Shown here piece by piece: positions 1-12,280 of a DNA stretch of 64,000 nt. Position 1 is the first letter of the stretch. Each line of letters starts with the position of its first letter. The notes under the pieces were generated by a model. The model saw nothing but the letters and a program-made list of their open reading frames with translations, was not told the origin of the DNA and did not search any database. The translations under genes and the position numbers were made by a program. The stretch lies in NCBI GenBank assembly GCA_036873755.1, contig JAVTVY010018881.1, positions 1 through 64,000 on the forward strand. The letters are read 5' to 3'. Origin of the DNA: Hanleya hanleyi (taxonomy: Eukaryota > Mollusca > Polyplacophora > Lepidopleurida > Hanleyidae).

Positions 1-3000
1 TTTTTAATCTTTCGAAATAACATATAAAAAAAACGAAGCCGCGCGCCGCTCTGAAATTAAGGGTATGATGTAGCTACGTACATGGTCTTTCAGATCAGAT
101 TAAAATCGGAGCGGCGCGCGGCTTAGTTTAGACGAAAACTTCATTATTTATACCCATTCTCATGATATATTTTTTTCATATTTTTTAATCTTTCGAAATA
201 GCATATAAAAAAAACGAAGCCGCGCGCCGCTCTGAAATCAAGGCCATGGTGTAGCTACGTACGTGGTCTTTCAAAACAGAGTAAAATGGGAGCGGCGCGC
301 GGCTTAGTTTAGACGAAAAGTTCATTAATTATACCCCTTTTCATGATATATTTTTTCATATTTTTTAATCTTTCGAAATAGCATATAAAAAAACGAAGCC
401 GCGCGCCGCTCTGAAATTAAGGGTATGGTGTAGCTACGTACGTGGTCTTTCAAAACAGAGTAAAATGGGAGCGGCGCGCGGCTTAGTTTAGACGAAAAGT
501 TCATTAATTATACCCCTTTTCATGATATATTTTTTCATATTTTTTAATCTTTCGAAATCACATATAAAAAAAACGAAGCCGCGCGCCGCTCTGAAATTAA
601 GGGTATGGTGTAGCTACGTACATGGTCTTTCAGATCAGATTAAAATCGGAGCGGCGCGCGGCTTAGTTTAGAGAAAAAGATCATTAATTATACCCCTTTT
701 CATGATATATTTTTTCATATTTTTTAATCTTTCGAAATAACATATAAAAAAAACGAAGCCGCGCGCCGCTCTGAAATTAAGCGTATGGTGTAGCTACGTA
801 CGTGGTCTTTCAAAACAGAGTAAAATGGGAGCGGCGCGAAGCTTAGTTTAGACGAAAAGTTCATTAATTATACCCATTTTCATGATATATTTTTCATATT
901 TTTTAATCTTTCGAAATAACATATAAAAAAAACGAAGCCGCGCGCCGCTCTGAAATTAAGGGTATGGTGTAGCTACGTACGTGGTCTTTCAAAACAGAGT
1001 AAAATGGAAGCGGCGCGCGGCTTAGTTTAGACGAAAAGTTCATTATTTATACCCATTCTCATGATATATTTTTTTCATATTTTTTAATCTTTCGAAATAA
1101 CATATAAAAAAACGAAGCCGCGCGCCGCTCCGAAATTAAGGGTATGGTGTAGCTACGTACATGGTCTTTCAGATCAGATTAAAATCGGAGCGGCGCGCGG
1201 CTTAGTTTAGAGAAAAAGATCATTAATTATACCACTTTTCATGATATATTTTTTTCATATTTTTTAATCTTTCGAAATAGCACATAAAAAAAAACGAAGC
1301 CACGTGCCGCTCTGAAATGAAGGGTATGGTGTAGCTACGTACGTGGTCTTTCAAAACAGAGTAAAATGGAAGCGGCGCGCGGCTTAGTTTAGACGAAAAG
1401 TTCATTAATTTTATCCCTTTTCATGATATATATTTTTCATATTTTTTAATCTTTCGAAATAGCATATAAAAAAAACGAAGCCGCGCGCCGCTCTGAAATC
1501 AAGGCCATGGTGTAGCTACGTACGTGGTCTTTCAAAACAGAGTAAAATGGGAGCGGCGCGCGGCTTAGTTTAGACGAAAAGTTCATTAATTATACCCCTT
1601 TTCATGGTATATTTTTTCATGTTTTTTAATCATTCGAAATAGCATATAAAAAAAAACGAAGCCACGCGCCGCTCTGAAATTAAGGGTATGGTGTAGCTAC
1701 GTACGTGGTCTTTCAAAACAGAGTAAAATGGGAGCGGCGCGCGGCTTAGTTTAGACGAAAAGTTCATTAATTATACCCCTTTTCATGATATATTTTTTCA
1801 TATTTTTTAATCTTTCGAAATCACATATAAAAAAAACGAAGCCGCGCGCTGCTCTGAAATTAAGGGTATGGTGTAGCTACGTACATGGTCTTTCAGATCA
1901 GATTAAAATCGGAGCGGCGCGCGGCTTAGTTTAGAGAAAAAGATCATCAATTATACCCCTTTTCATGAAATATTTTCTCATATTTTTTAATCTTTCGAAA
2001 TAGCATATAAAAAAAACGAAGCCACGCGCCGCTCTGCAATTAAGGGTATGGTGTAGCTACGTACGTGCATTGTCTTTCAAAACAGAGTAAAATGGGAGCG
2101 GCGCGCGGCTTAATTTAGACGAAAAGTTCATTAATTATACCCATTTTCATGATATATTTTTTTCATATTTTTAAATCTTTCGAAATAACATATAAAAAAA
2201 ACGAAGCCGCGCGCCGCTCTGAAATTAAGGGTATGGTGTAGCTACGTACGTGGTCTTTCAAAACAGAGTAAAATGGAAGCGGCGCGCGGCTTAGTTTAGA
2301 CGAAAAGTTCATTATTTATACCCATTCTCATGATATATTTTTTTCATATTTTTTAATCTTTCGAAATAACATATAAAAAAACGAAGCCGCGCGCCGCTCC
2401 GAAATTAAGGGTATGGTGTAGCTACGTACATGGTCTTTCAGATCAGATTAAAATCGGAGCGGCGCGCGGCTTAGTTTAGAGAAAAAGATCATTAATTATA
2501 CCACTTTTCATGATATATTTTTTTCATATTTTTTAATCTTTCGAAATAGCACATAAAAAAAAACGAAGCCACGTGCCGCTCTGAAATGAAGGGTATGGTG
2601 TAGCTACGTACGTGGTCTTTCAAAACAGAGTAAAATGGAAGCGGCGCGCGGCTTAGTTTAGACGAAAAGTTCATTAATTTTATCCCTTTTCATGATATAT
2701 ATTTTTCATATTTTTTAATCTTTCGAAATAGCATATAAAAAAAACGAAGCCGCGCGCCGCTCTGAAATCAAGGCCATGGTGTAGCTACGTACGTGGTCTT
2801 TCAAAACAGAGTAAAATGGGAGCGGCGCGCGGCTTAGTTTAGACGAAAAGTTCATTAATTATACCCCTTTTCATGATATATTTTTTTCATATTTTGTAAT
2901 CTTTCGAAATAGCATATAAAAAAAACGAAGCCGCGCGCCGCTCTGAAATTAAGGGTATGGTGTAGCTACGTACGTGGTCTTTCAAAACAGAGTAAAATGG

Positions 3001-5045
3001 AAGCGGCGCGCGGCTTAGTTTAGACGAAAAGTTCATTATTTATACCCATTCTCATGATATATTTTTTTCATATTTTTTAATCTTTCGAAATAACATATAA
3101 AAAAACGAAGCCGCGCGCCGCTCTGAAATTAAGGGTATGGTGTAGCTACCTTCGTGGTCTTTCTAAACAGAGTAAAATTGGAGCGGCGCGCGGCTTAGTT
3201 TAGACGAAAAGTTCATTAATTATACCACTTTTCATAATATATTTTTTTCATATTTTTTAATATTTCGAAATAGCATATAAAAAAAAACGAAGCCGCGCGC
3301 CGCTCTGAAATGAAGGGTATGGTGTAGCTACCTTCGTGGTCTTTCTAAACAGAATAAAATTGGAGCGGCGCGCGGCTTAGTTTAGACGAAAAGTTCATTA
3401 ATTATACCCCTTTTCATGATATATTTTTTTAATATTTTTTAATCTTTCGAAATAGCATATAAAAAAACGAAGCCGCGCGCCGCTCTGAAATTAAGGGTAT
3501 GGTGTAGCTACATACTTGGTTTTTCAGATCAGATTAAAATCGGAGCGGTGCGCGGCTTAGTTTAGACGAAAAGTTTATTAATTATACCCCTTTTCATGAT
3601 ATATTTTTTCATATTTTTTAATCTTTCGAAATAGCATATAAAAAAAACGAAGCCACGCGCCGCTCTGAAATTAAGGGTATGGTGTAGCTACGTACGTGGT
3701 CTTTCAAAACAGAGTAAAATGGGAGCGGCGCGCGGCTTAATTTAGACGAAAAGTTCATTAATTATACCCATTTTCATGATATATTTTTTTCATATTTTTA
3801 AATCTTTCGAAATAACATATAAAAAAAACGAAGCCGCGCGCCGCTCTGAAATTAAGGGTATGGTGTAGCTACGTACGTGGTCTTTCAAAACAGAGTAAAA
3901 TTGGAGCGGCGCGCGGCTTAGTTTAGACGAAAAGTTCATTATTTATACCCATTCTCATGATATGTTTTTTTCATATTTTTTAATCTTTCGAAATAACATA
4001 TAAAAAAACGAAGCCGCGCGCCGCTCTGAAATTAAAGGTATGGTGTAGCTACGTACATGGTCTTTCAGATCAGATTAAAATCGGAGCGGCGCGCGGCTTA
4101 GTTTAGAGAAAAAGATCATTAATTATACCACTTTTCATGATATATTTTTTTCATATTTTTTAATCTTTCGAAATAGCATATAAAAAAAACGAAGCCGCGC
4201 GCTGCTCTGAAATTAAGGGCATGGTGTAGCTACGTACGTGGTCTTTCAAAACAGAATAAAATGGGAGCGGCGCGCGGCTTAGTTTAGACGAAAAGTTCAT
4301 TAATTATACCACTTTTCATGATATATTTTTTCATATTTTTTAATCTTTCGAAATAGCATATAAAAAAAACGAAGCCGCGCGCCGCTCTGAAATTAAGGGC
4401 ATGGTGTAGCTACGTACGTGGTCTTTCAAAACAGAGGAAAATGGGAGCGGCGCGCGGCTTAGTTTAGACGAAAAGTTCATTAATTATACCCCTTTTCATG
4501 ATATATTTTTTTCATATTTTTTAATCTTTCGAAATCACATATAAAAAAAACGAAGCCGCGCGCCGCTCTGAATTTAAGGGCATAGTGTAGCTACGTACGT
4601 GGTCTTTCAAAACAGAGTAAAATTGGAGCGGCGCGCGGCTTAGTTTAGACGAAAAGTTCATTATTTATACCCATTCTCATGATATATTTTTTTCATATTT
4701 TTTAATCTTTCGAAATAGCATATAAAAAAAACGAAGCCGCGCGCCGTTCTGAAATTAAGGGCATGGTGTTGCTACGTACGTGGTCTTTCAAAATAGAGTA
4801 CAATGGGAGCGGCGCGCGGCTTAGTTTAGACGAAAAGTTCATTAATTATACCCCTTTTCATGATATATTTTTTCATATTTTTTAATCTTTCGAAATAGCA
4901 TATAAAAAAAACGAAGCCGCGCGCCGCTCCGAAATTAAGGGCATGGTGTAGCTACGTGCATGGTCTTTCAGAATATAGTAAAATCAGAGCGGCGCGCATT
5001 TTAGTTTAGACGAAAAGTGCATTAATTATACCCCTCTACATGATA
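1..5045. repeat. Satellite array, ~180-bp monomer, about 28 copies
   Basis: Head-to-tail monomers of about 180 bp run from the first base, so the array continues upstream. Each monomer has an AT-rich half (CATATTTTTTAATCTTTCGAAA, then an A run) and a half with the arms AAGCCGCGCGCCGCTC and GAGCGGCGCGCGGCTT. These arms are exact reverse complements, 16 bp each, with a loop of about 65 bp. The loop comes in at least three versions: CGTGGTCTTTCAAAACAGAG (most common), CATGGTCTTTCAGATCAGAT (near 80, 620, 1160, 1880, 2430, 4050), and a CTTCGTGGTCTTTCTAAACA form (near 3150 and 3330). Length, AT-rich spacer and tandem order fit a centromeric or heterochromatic satellite, but that role is inference. 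The 60-codon open frames inside it are by-products of the repeat. Confidence 0.97.
900..2880. repeat. Higher-order duplication inside the satellite, 1269-bp offset
   Basis: A block of about four monomers at roughly 905-1605 recurs with almost no change at 2174-2874. Shared private changes include CACGTGCCGCTC in place of CGCGCGCCGCTC, GCTCCGAAATT, TCAAGGCCATGG and ACCACTTTTCATG. The offset of 1269 bp equals seven monomers. This shows homogenisation by unequal exchange or segment duplication above the monomer level. Confidence 0.85.
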
Positions 5046-5064
5046 TGAGACGAATCGGCATTTC

Positions 5065-5185
5065 ATATGTCGAATATCCATTGAATATCCAATATCAAAC
5101 GAATATCAAACGAATATCCATCGAATATCCAACGAATATCAAATGAATATCCAACGAATATCCACTGAATATTTTTGAATATTTA
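5065..5185. repeat. Minisatellite of ~10-11 bp (CGAATATCCA) at satellite edge
   Basis: About ten imperfect units of CGAATATCCA / CGAATATCAAA lie just past the last satellite monomer. They decay into AATATCCAATAGC near 5240. No protein is supported here. Confidence 0.85.
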
Positions 5186-6204
5186 ACCTTTCTAAACCGA
5201 ACCTGTGAAATATGAATGTCCAATGTCCAATATCCAATAGCAAACCCACTTCACACCGCTTAAATTCTGTGGCTTGTAAGGGCGCCGCCATTACGGCAAG
5301 TTTAGTGACGTCACAGGTCCGCAGAACCCTGCAGTGAACTGGGAGGAAACGCGCAGTTTTCCATGCACTGGAATAATCGCAGCCCGATAGGCCAGCAGGT
5401 GTGGCTATACATTCTTGTATTCTGTACCATGTAAATACCGGTTGATGTTTGTACAATAACAATGATCTTATCCTTGTTGTTTGAGAAATCTGGTTTGATC
5501 TGTCGGCCAGTCTAGACTGTCGAAGTGTCAAAAAAACACAGCATCGAGTTGTCTGATAAAATATGCTCTCGTTATAGGCCAATACTTTTCAGCTGATGAC
5601 TACGTCAACATGCGTCAACATAATTCGGTAGTAAAACTCACTGAGATTGTTTAATGTAACCGAGAATGGGAATAATTCTGATTTCTATGTTACCAATTCA
5701 AAGAATCGAGCCTCAACAAAGACCGGCACTCAGCCAGAAAACGAAACTAAATCTGCCTCAGCTGGAGGGCCGTTTCTCCGGGAAAAGATTGTCCGGAGAT
5801 TTTTCTCACCGTTGAACTGTTACCGAAAGAAACTGTTCATCATGACACGGCCGTTAAACACCCACCCAAATATCTAGCGTACGAGAAAATTTACCTGAGA
5901 AAGTTTATGGAATAAATTCTTGTCAGCTAATGTCAGCAATTGCACATGTGCTCGTCTGATCGTTTTCTGACATCTCACAGCAGAGCCGATTAAACGAAAT
6001 CCGCGACCCGGCCGGCTTCTACGATACATGCATCCTCGACCGATTTCTACGGTAGATCGTCTTCAATGGGCTCGAACACGCCTGACACTTCTTGTATCCC
6101 TCGACACTGCTCCCAAGCAGCGTAGATGAAAGCATGGTTTGGCCCAGCCAGCCATTGTCATCAGTCAGGTTAAAACTCCCGGAAATGCAAGGCGTCGGAC
6201 CCTT
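5186..6204. other. Unique DNA beside the satellite; possible minus-strand 5' exon
   Basis: No gene can be proved here. On the minus strand an ATG at 5291-5289 sits in a strong initiation context (GCCGTAATGGCGGCG) and opens MAAPLQATEFKRCEVG, followed by a possible GTGGGT donor. A perfect CRE-type palindrome GTGACGTCAC lies just upstream on that strand at 5305-5314. This looks like the start of a housekeeping-type gene. However, any further exons would have to lie beyond the satellite, and the open frame downstream runs into the minisatellite. The plus-strand frame 5647-5877 has no recognisable domain. Confidence 0.25.
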
Positions 6205-6658
6205 GGCACCAGCCCACTATTAATTCCGTTACTTGTTATGTATTAGCGTTAAAAATCGGCAAAAATCCAGAAAATTCACAATGCATAAATCCACCTGGCA
6301 TGTCATTATTTACCTTGTGGGACATTACCAGTGGAAGTCTTGAGAGATGTTGACCATGAAAATTTCAAATTCCCGCCACTGACAGCTGATTGGTGCTACA
6401 GAATGTCATTCAATTTGTAAACAGGGAGCCTTCTCACCCTTCACTGATCATGTCTCCATCCACCATGCTTTTCCCAAAGTGGCCCAAATCAACACCAGGA
6501 AGTACAGTTTGAAGCCTCATCTGCAAGTTGAAATATCAGATTTATCAGAAATGCTGAAAAATCGCACCTCATAAAATCTATAAAGATCTGTTCTCAAATT
6601 TCTAAACAATGTAGGTCGTGGGCACTGAACCGGAAGTGATTAATTGTAGTCTGATGCC
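6205..6658 (+). mobile_element. Dispersed 454-bp element with GGCAYCAG termini, copy 1
   Basis: It begins GGCACCAGCCCACTATTAAT and ends with the reverse complement of GGCATCAGACTACAATTAAT, so about 20-30 bp at the two ends are imperfect inverted repeats. It has no coding capacity. It matches the copy at 8592-9045 at about 98 percent (roughly eight differences seen) and the truncated copy at 49823-50159. The termini suggest a non-autonomous DNA transposon (MITE); the family is not recognised. Confidence 0.8.
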
Positions 6659-8591
6659 TGTCAGGGATGGAACCATTGTTAAAATAAGGAATGTTCTCAT
6701 CTGAACAAACCATACCCATCCCCAAACTATCTTGAGAAGGCACAGATAAAACTATGCACAGATAGAGATTTTACTGCATATATATTTCCCTTCAGTTTGC
6801 CCCATATGACTTAAGACTGAGATACAAGTAAAAACTACAATATCTCACTGACATGTACATATTTTTCCATCTGGTAAAAAGCACCAAGTCGACAATCCTT
6901 CTGCCTATAAAAAGAAGTATAAAGCATTAACCAGATATGTTAAACACTATTTTAAATTATTTTTTATTATTTTAATTCTTTTTTTATGAAATTTTTCAAA
7001 TTAACATTTAAAAATAAAGAAAAATTAAATTCAAAATGTGACAAAACATAATTTGTTTACAAGCTGCTCATTTAGACTACATTTGGTAAAAATTTCCTTC
7101 ATGGCAGTGGTTAACTTCCCCATGTAATCAATGGGTCATCCCAGTAAGCTATCAAATGTGATTAAAATTTGATGTTGATACAAAGATCAAAGACATGTTT
7201 AATCCTGTAATAAGTGACAGCAATATACACAAATGTGTACACAACACATATCAAAATATAACACAGAGGTGTTTATGGTATACACAACTCCCATATAGAG
7301 AATATATGTCAGTTCAATTGGATGGATCTACATCTCATCAAGATCTTGCTGGCAGTAATTAGAAAGATGCACATATTACTTATAAACAGTTATTATTACC
7401 GAGAAAACTCCCAAATAACATTGAGGAATATATTCTGTGTCAGATTTCAAGTCCATGAATGCAATGTCTGCAAACAGGCAACACTTGTCAAAACACAAGA
7501 TAGAAGAAAAAAAGGAATAAAATTCAATGACAACATATCTGATGGTCATTTGCTGATCTCTGCTACATTAACAACCATGAAAGATGTGGACAGCTGGAAG
7601 TTGCCTCACTTAAACTGTTAACTGTTTGGTGAAACATTGAAGTTGCAACTTACAGAGAGCAAGGCCTATCTTCCAACAGAGTTGGAGGCCATACCTCTGA
7701 GTCACGATGTGCGAAATTCCCAGGGAAACTATTTGATGTGGGGGGGGGGGCTTGCTAATATTTGGTGCCTGTAATCCATGTTCCTTGCTACCCACAAGAT
7801 CTCTGATATGAATATGAAAGAAAACTACAAACTTATAATCCTGGAGATGGAATGAAGAGAAAGTATTTGCTATGATGCAAATGTGACTGATAATAGACAC
7901 ACAAAAATGTGAAACCATCAACACTCAGATTAATTGTTGACTGAGTTAATCAGATTTTATTTGTCTCATTAAAGTTACAAATGCAAAAGACATCTTGGAA
8001 ATTCTTTGTGTGTGGAACAAACATCTGAGTTTTTACAGGTGATATGATTATTATTAATTTCATGTGGGTTTAGACTGATATAAAGTGAATTTATGCATAA
8101 ATGATTGAAACATTGAAGATTTGAACTGAGGTCTAGATTTTGAAAAAAAGCATGTAATTGTATCTATGTGAAATTCCTTTGTTCCATTTACATTTTATTG
8201 TATCTTGAAAGTTAATTTGCTCAGTTAATTACCAGCTGTGTTAAGTGAACCTCGTCATATTTGGCATTGACTATTTGGCCCTAGTACTGACAAATCAGTC
8301 AGTTTTTGCCTATATTTGTTCCAAAAGGTCTCAATTTTGTCGCAGAAATGGCATAACAATACAAGAGATGTTACCCAGCATTATCAGTATGATGTTTATT
8401 TCAACCACATTTAGCAAGAAAAAAAATAATTTTAATAATTAAAAAATTGATTAAAATTAATTAAATTAACATAAATTTGAAACAACCCTAATATTTGTAC
8501 GTTGTTCATGAGTCAGCCTGGAAAAAATTGGGCTGATCAAGTCAAAACTGTAGCCGCAATGACGATTTAAAGTTCTCTGTGTCAGGTGTCA
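6659..8591. other. 1.9-kb segment between two direct copies of the 454-bp element
   Basis: AT-rich sequence with no recognisable domain. Open frames at 7322-7621 (+), 7610-7924 (-) and 8245-8442 (+) are short and look like chance. An 11-G run lies at 7740-7750. The segment is of interest only because identical-orientation repeats flank it (see findings). Confidence 0.6.
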
Positions 8592-9045
8592 GGCACCAGC
8601 CGACTATTAATTCCGTTACTTGTTATGTATTAGCGTTAAAAATCGGCAAAAATCCAGAAAATTCACAATGCATAAATCCACCTGGCATGTCAATATTTAC
8701 CTTGTGGGACATTACCAGTGGAAGTCTTGAGAGATGTTGACCATGGAAATTTCAAATTCCCGCCACTGACAGCTGATTGGTGCTACAGAATGTCATTCAA
8801 TTTGTAAACAGGGAGCCTTCTCACCCTTCACTGATCATGTCTCCATCCACCATGCTTTTCCCAAAGTGGCCCAAATCAACACCAGGAAGTACAGTTTGAA
8901 GCCTCATCTGCAAGTTGAAATATCAGATGTATCAGAAATGCTGAAAAATCGCACCTCATAAAATCCATAAAGATCTGCTCTCAAATTTCTAAACAATGTA
9001 GGTCGTGGGCACTGAATCGGAAGTGATTAATTGTAGTCTGATGCC
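8592..9045 (+). mobile_element. Dispersed 454-bp element with GGCAYCAG termini, copy 2
   Basis: Full-length copy in the same orientation as the one at 6205. Its left neighbour is TGTCA and its right neighbour is CCTT. Copy 1 has the same two short sequences on the opposite sides. No open frame spans it. Confidence 0.8.
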
Positions 9046-10660
9046 CCTTGGAAAAAGTTGAAAATCACTTGCAGCCATGTTTGCTCTCTAACAGCAGAGA
9101 GGCCCATTGACGCCATGAGCTAGTTGTCACGTGAACATCACTCGGCCGCTCATTGGTTAAACCATAAGGATGGCATAAAGGTGGTGGCTCCCTTCATTCA
9201 ACACATCTGGTCATTTTCCCAATGTTTGAGAGTATTTTTCTTCGTTAGCAAGAATCTCAAAAATAGGGAAAAAATATTTTTGGGCACTGTTTTGGATTGT
9301 TCTTTCAGTCGCAGTTTACGTTTGTCAAATGTTATCTATTCCTTTAATGAAGAAATAGATATGACAGGTCAGATACCCGGCATGTGCCGACTACCTTTTC
9401 CGGTAATAGAATTTCTCGATGCGATCTGATTGACCGCCTTAGGATATTAATAATCTCAGTGCACAAGAAATCTAATCACGGATATTTTAATACCAGAAGC
9501 CATAAAATTTTCTTCAGTTCACTACATCTGCGAGATGATTATTTTTTTCCTCCTAGAATAGTCCTAAAACCTGATGACGTAGGCTCCCTACATCCATGAC
9601 AATAAAATATCACTTTTCTTGATGCAATGCAGGCCCCCAACATCCATGGCAATTAAATGACGGGTGAGGACCGTTATACAATTCAATTAGCCTGTCACCT
9701 CCCTCATGTAACATGACATCAACTTAATTACCAGCACGAAATCCCTGAGCTGAGCTGGCACAGTCTGCAGAACAAGCTCTAATTTGGTGTATCGGGTTAC
9801 ATGTAGAACTTCACGCCTATGTACTTTGCGTTGACAATGACAATTTCAGTGGTTTCGTGTCACACAAGCGATGTTAGATTTCTGGATAAGTGTTCACGTG
9901 TCATACAGATGAATGAAGACACAACTCATCACGTGACTGAGAGATATATAATACGTCATCAAGGAATGGGACCATTGATTGAACACAGGAGAAAGTGATA
10001 ACATCTATTATTATTGATATAAATTTTGCATCCATTTTGGCACATCTATATCTGTGCAGAAATGTTTGAAGTTAAAACCAGTTTTCTCAGTCCACCAAAC
10101 GCTCTAAGACGACATGCTTAGGCTAATCTATATCTGGACGATGCCGTAAATGACATACACAACGCCAATGGTCCAAACTGAATACCATAATTAGACCTAT
10201 ATCAGTCAGAACTTTGACATTCTTCAACTGTCCCTTTATGACGACTAGCATTAGATGAGGACATCTACAAGAGATTTACATGGACGTATCAGACCGAGTT
10301 GTCTTTGTTAGATGATGTGGAATGAGTGATGATTTCAATGAACATCACAAAACAATATTGTTCGTTGAATTGTTCTCAAATTTAATTATCCTCATCAAAC
10401 TTGGCAATAGTTTTTTCACTCTGATAGAAAAATACTATCATAGTGTTCAGAAACCTGAGGATAGGGGCCATATGAACATCGTCTAATATGAGAAAATCGT
10501 TAATCGATCCTCTCTTGCAAGAAACTAGCTTGTGGTTATAATTGCTGTGTGTTACCTGATTGAAATTAGGTGATAATAATAATAATAATACCATGTTAAC
10601 CATGGCCTTCGATTCGGCAGGCGGAAATTCTTTTTGGGAGAAAACTAGCAACATGATTAC
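9046..10660. other. No recognisable gene
   Basis: Low-complexity to unique AT-rich DNA. Overlapping frames at 9124-9429 and 9384-9599 and a minus frame at 10382-10654 show no domain. An (AAT)n run of about six units is at 10573-10590. Bases 10518-10550 (CTCTTGCAAGAAACTAGC) resemble the 3' part of the PLE-like family described below. Confidence 0.6.
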
Positions 10661-10665
10661 GTAGT

Positions 10666-10727
10666 GGAGAAAGCACGAGTAACTGTCGATTCTTGAAAAA
10701 GAATCGACAGTTACGAGTGTTTTCTCT
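10666..10727. repeat. Near-perfect hairpin (16-bp perfect arms, 4-base loop)
   Basis: GTAACTGTCGATTCTT at 10679-10694 is followed by GAAA and then its exact reverse complement at 10699-10714. Pairing continues imperfectly outward (GAGAAAGCAC against GTGTTTTCTC), giving arms of about 29 bp. It could be a collapsed foldback element or a structured RNA; nothing decides between these. Confidence 0.85.
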
Positions 10728-12031
10728 AACTTAAACGATAGCTTCTTTGTTGTAAAGGGTATAGATTATTTTTCCCGAATCTACACTTCCACAGCCGGTG
10801 TGTTCCGTTACGTAATTGGGTGAATATTATTGTACAATGAAGGTGCAGTTACGAGTCGGCTTCTCGGACTCAGTGGTATATTGACATACTTCATGTAAGC
10901 AGACATTGATTTTGTCAAGAAATTCAGCGCTAAAAAATCGGTGGTCTCGGTGTAAGAAGAAGTGGTATCTATTTGTTGCACATTTGTGTCCCTTTGGTCA
11001 AAAATATCGCTTCGCTATGTTGATATTATATTATCATTATTTTTATCATTTTATTGTATGACTTTGTATTTATAAAATGAACTATAGTATTTAGCTGTTG
11101 TGCGTAGTCGACACATCGCCTGGTTATCTTCGTTCCAGTTTACGTGGCCAAATTAATAATTGTGTTAATGTTTTGTCCGTACCGTCATGACTGCCTGTAC
11201 CAGTTCTATTGATATGACGGATCCGCTGTAAACAATTTGAGCAGGTCAATACTCGGTCAACTCTTTCGAGGGGACGTAGAGACTTGACGGCAGAGTCGCT
11301 CACATCTTCATTGATGAGAGCGTCTGCACTGTGATTGTCTTTTGTTTGTTGATATGTGTGACTAACTTTTACTTAACTAACTCAACTGACATGGACATTC
11401 CTAGGATGGACAACCAGGAAAGATTTACGGTGTTGAAGCGACTCCTTTCGTTATGATTTCGGAAGTGGATTTACCAGGAAGTGCCTTGTTTCACTTGGAT
11501 TTGTTGTGTGTTTTCCAGATTTGTTGCAGGTTTAAAACAGCACACGCCTCTTCTCTATTTCGGAATAGAAAATCTCACCAGCCTGTGTGTACTAAAGGGA
11601 CTATGCATGTGTGAAAATAACATGTAGTGGCTGAAGTACATTCTAGAAAAATAATCTACAGTTGCTGAATAGTGTGACGTCACAACTATCGTTTAACGAA
11701 TGTTATGGTTGTATCTACAACCTGATATTTGAGCTCAACCATTTGTATTATCGTCGTTCAATAATGCATTAATTTGTTTAATATAAAAGACTCTGTGCGC
11801 TGTGGCGATGAGGCTACCGCAGCAAATGGGACGCAATTTGTGTAACAATTTGGAAGAGGTATAGTTCCCAACCAAACCACGGCGACACTGATTAATTGAA
11901 CACCGAACAGCAAGAGTTTCTCCCTTGCTTTGCGGGATAGTCACTGGGGGACGTAATATTCGATATACGAGTACCACGGTATGTGTTTTTCACATGGCTG
12001 AACCTGTTGGAACTATCAATTTATTTTGGAA
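10728..12031. other. No recognisable gene
   Basis: Unique AT-rich sequence. A short frame at 11391-11456 (MDIPRMDNQERFTVLKRLLSL, then a stop) and a minus frame at 11735-11977 have no recognised domain. A stretch around 11752-11782 (ATTATCGTCGTTCAATAATG) recurs with few changes at 12292-12326. Confidence 0.55.
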
Positions 12032-12280
12032 TACAAGCGTCTAGTCCGTCATTCAATATTCAGTCGTCGTCCATTAAAGAATTTTCGCGTCCATAATCCG
12101 AAGACCTAATTCACGTAAAAGCATTAGCACCAAATTAAAAGAATCATAGTATACATAAAACTAGACTAGTTTCCTGCACGAGAGAAGCGGTCAACAGTTT
12201 TCAATGCTGAAAGCAAGACATCATGATGTTCCGAAAATATCAAATCTGTATCGCTGATCAGTATTCATAAAACTGATATA
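12032..12280 (-). mobile_element. PLE-like retroelement, 3' untranslated fragment
   Basis: On the minus strand this ends in GACGGACTAGACGCTTGTA, the shared 3' terminus of the family found about 20 times in this window. It also carries the family blocks GATACAGATTTGATATTTTC and GGAAACTAGTCTAG. It has no coding part. Confidence 0.75.

Noticed and set aside
1223..2674. Two identical 60-codon minus-strand frames (1223-1405 and 2492-2674)
   Set aside because: They lie in the satellite; their identity reflects the 1269-bp duplication, not a conserved protein.
5139..5582. 147-codon minus-strand frame as a protein
   Set aside because: Its 3' third is translated minisatellite and no domain is recognisable; only the internal MAAPLQ start is kept as a weak possibility.
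6205..9045. LTR retrotransposon
   Set aside because: The direct repeats do not start TG / end CA, there is no primer binding site or polypurine tract beside them, and the interior has no gag or pol.
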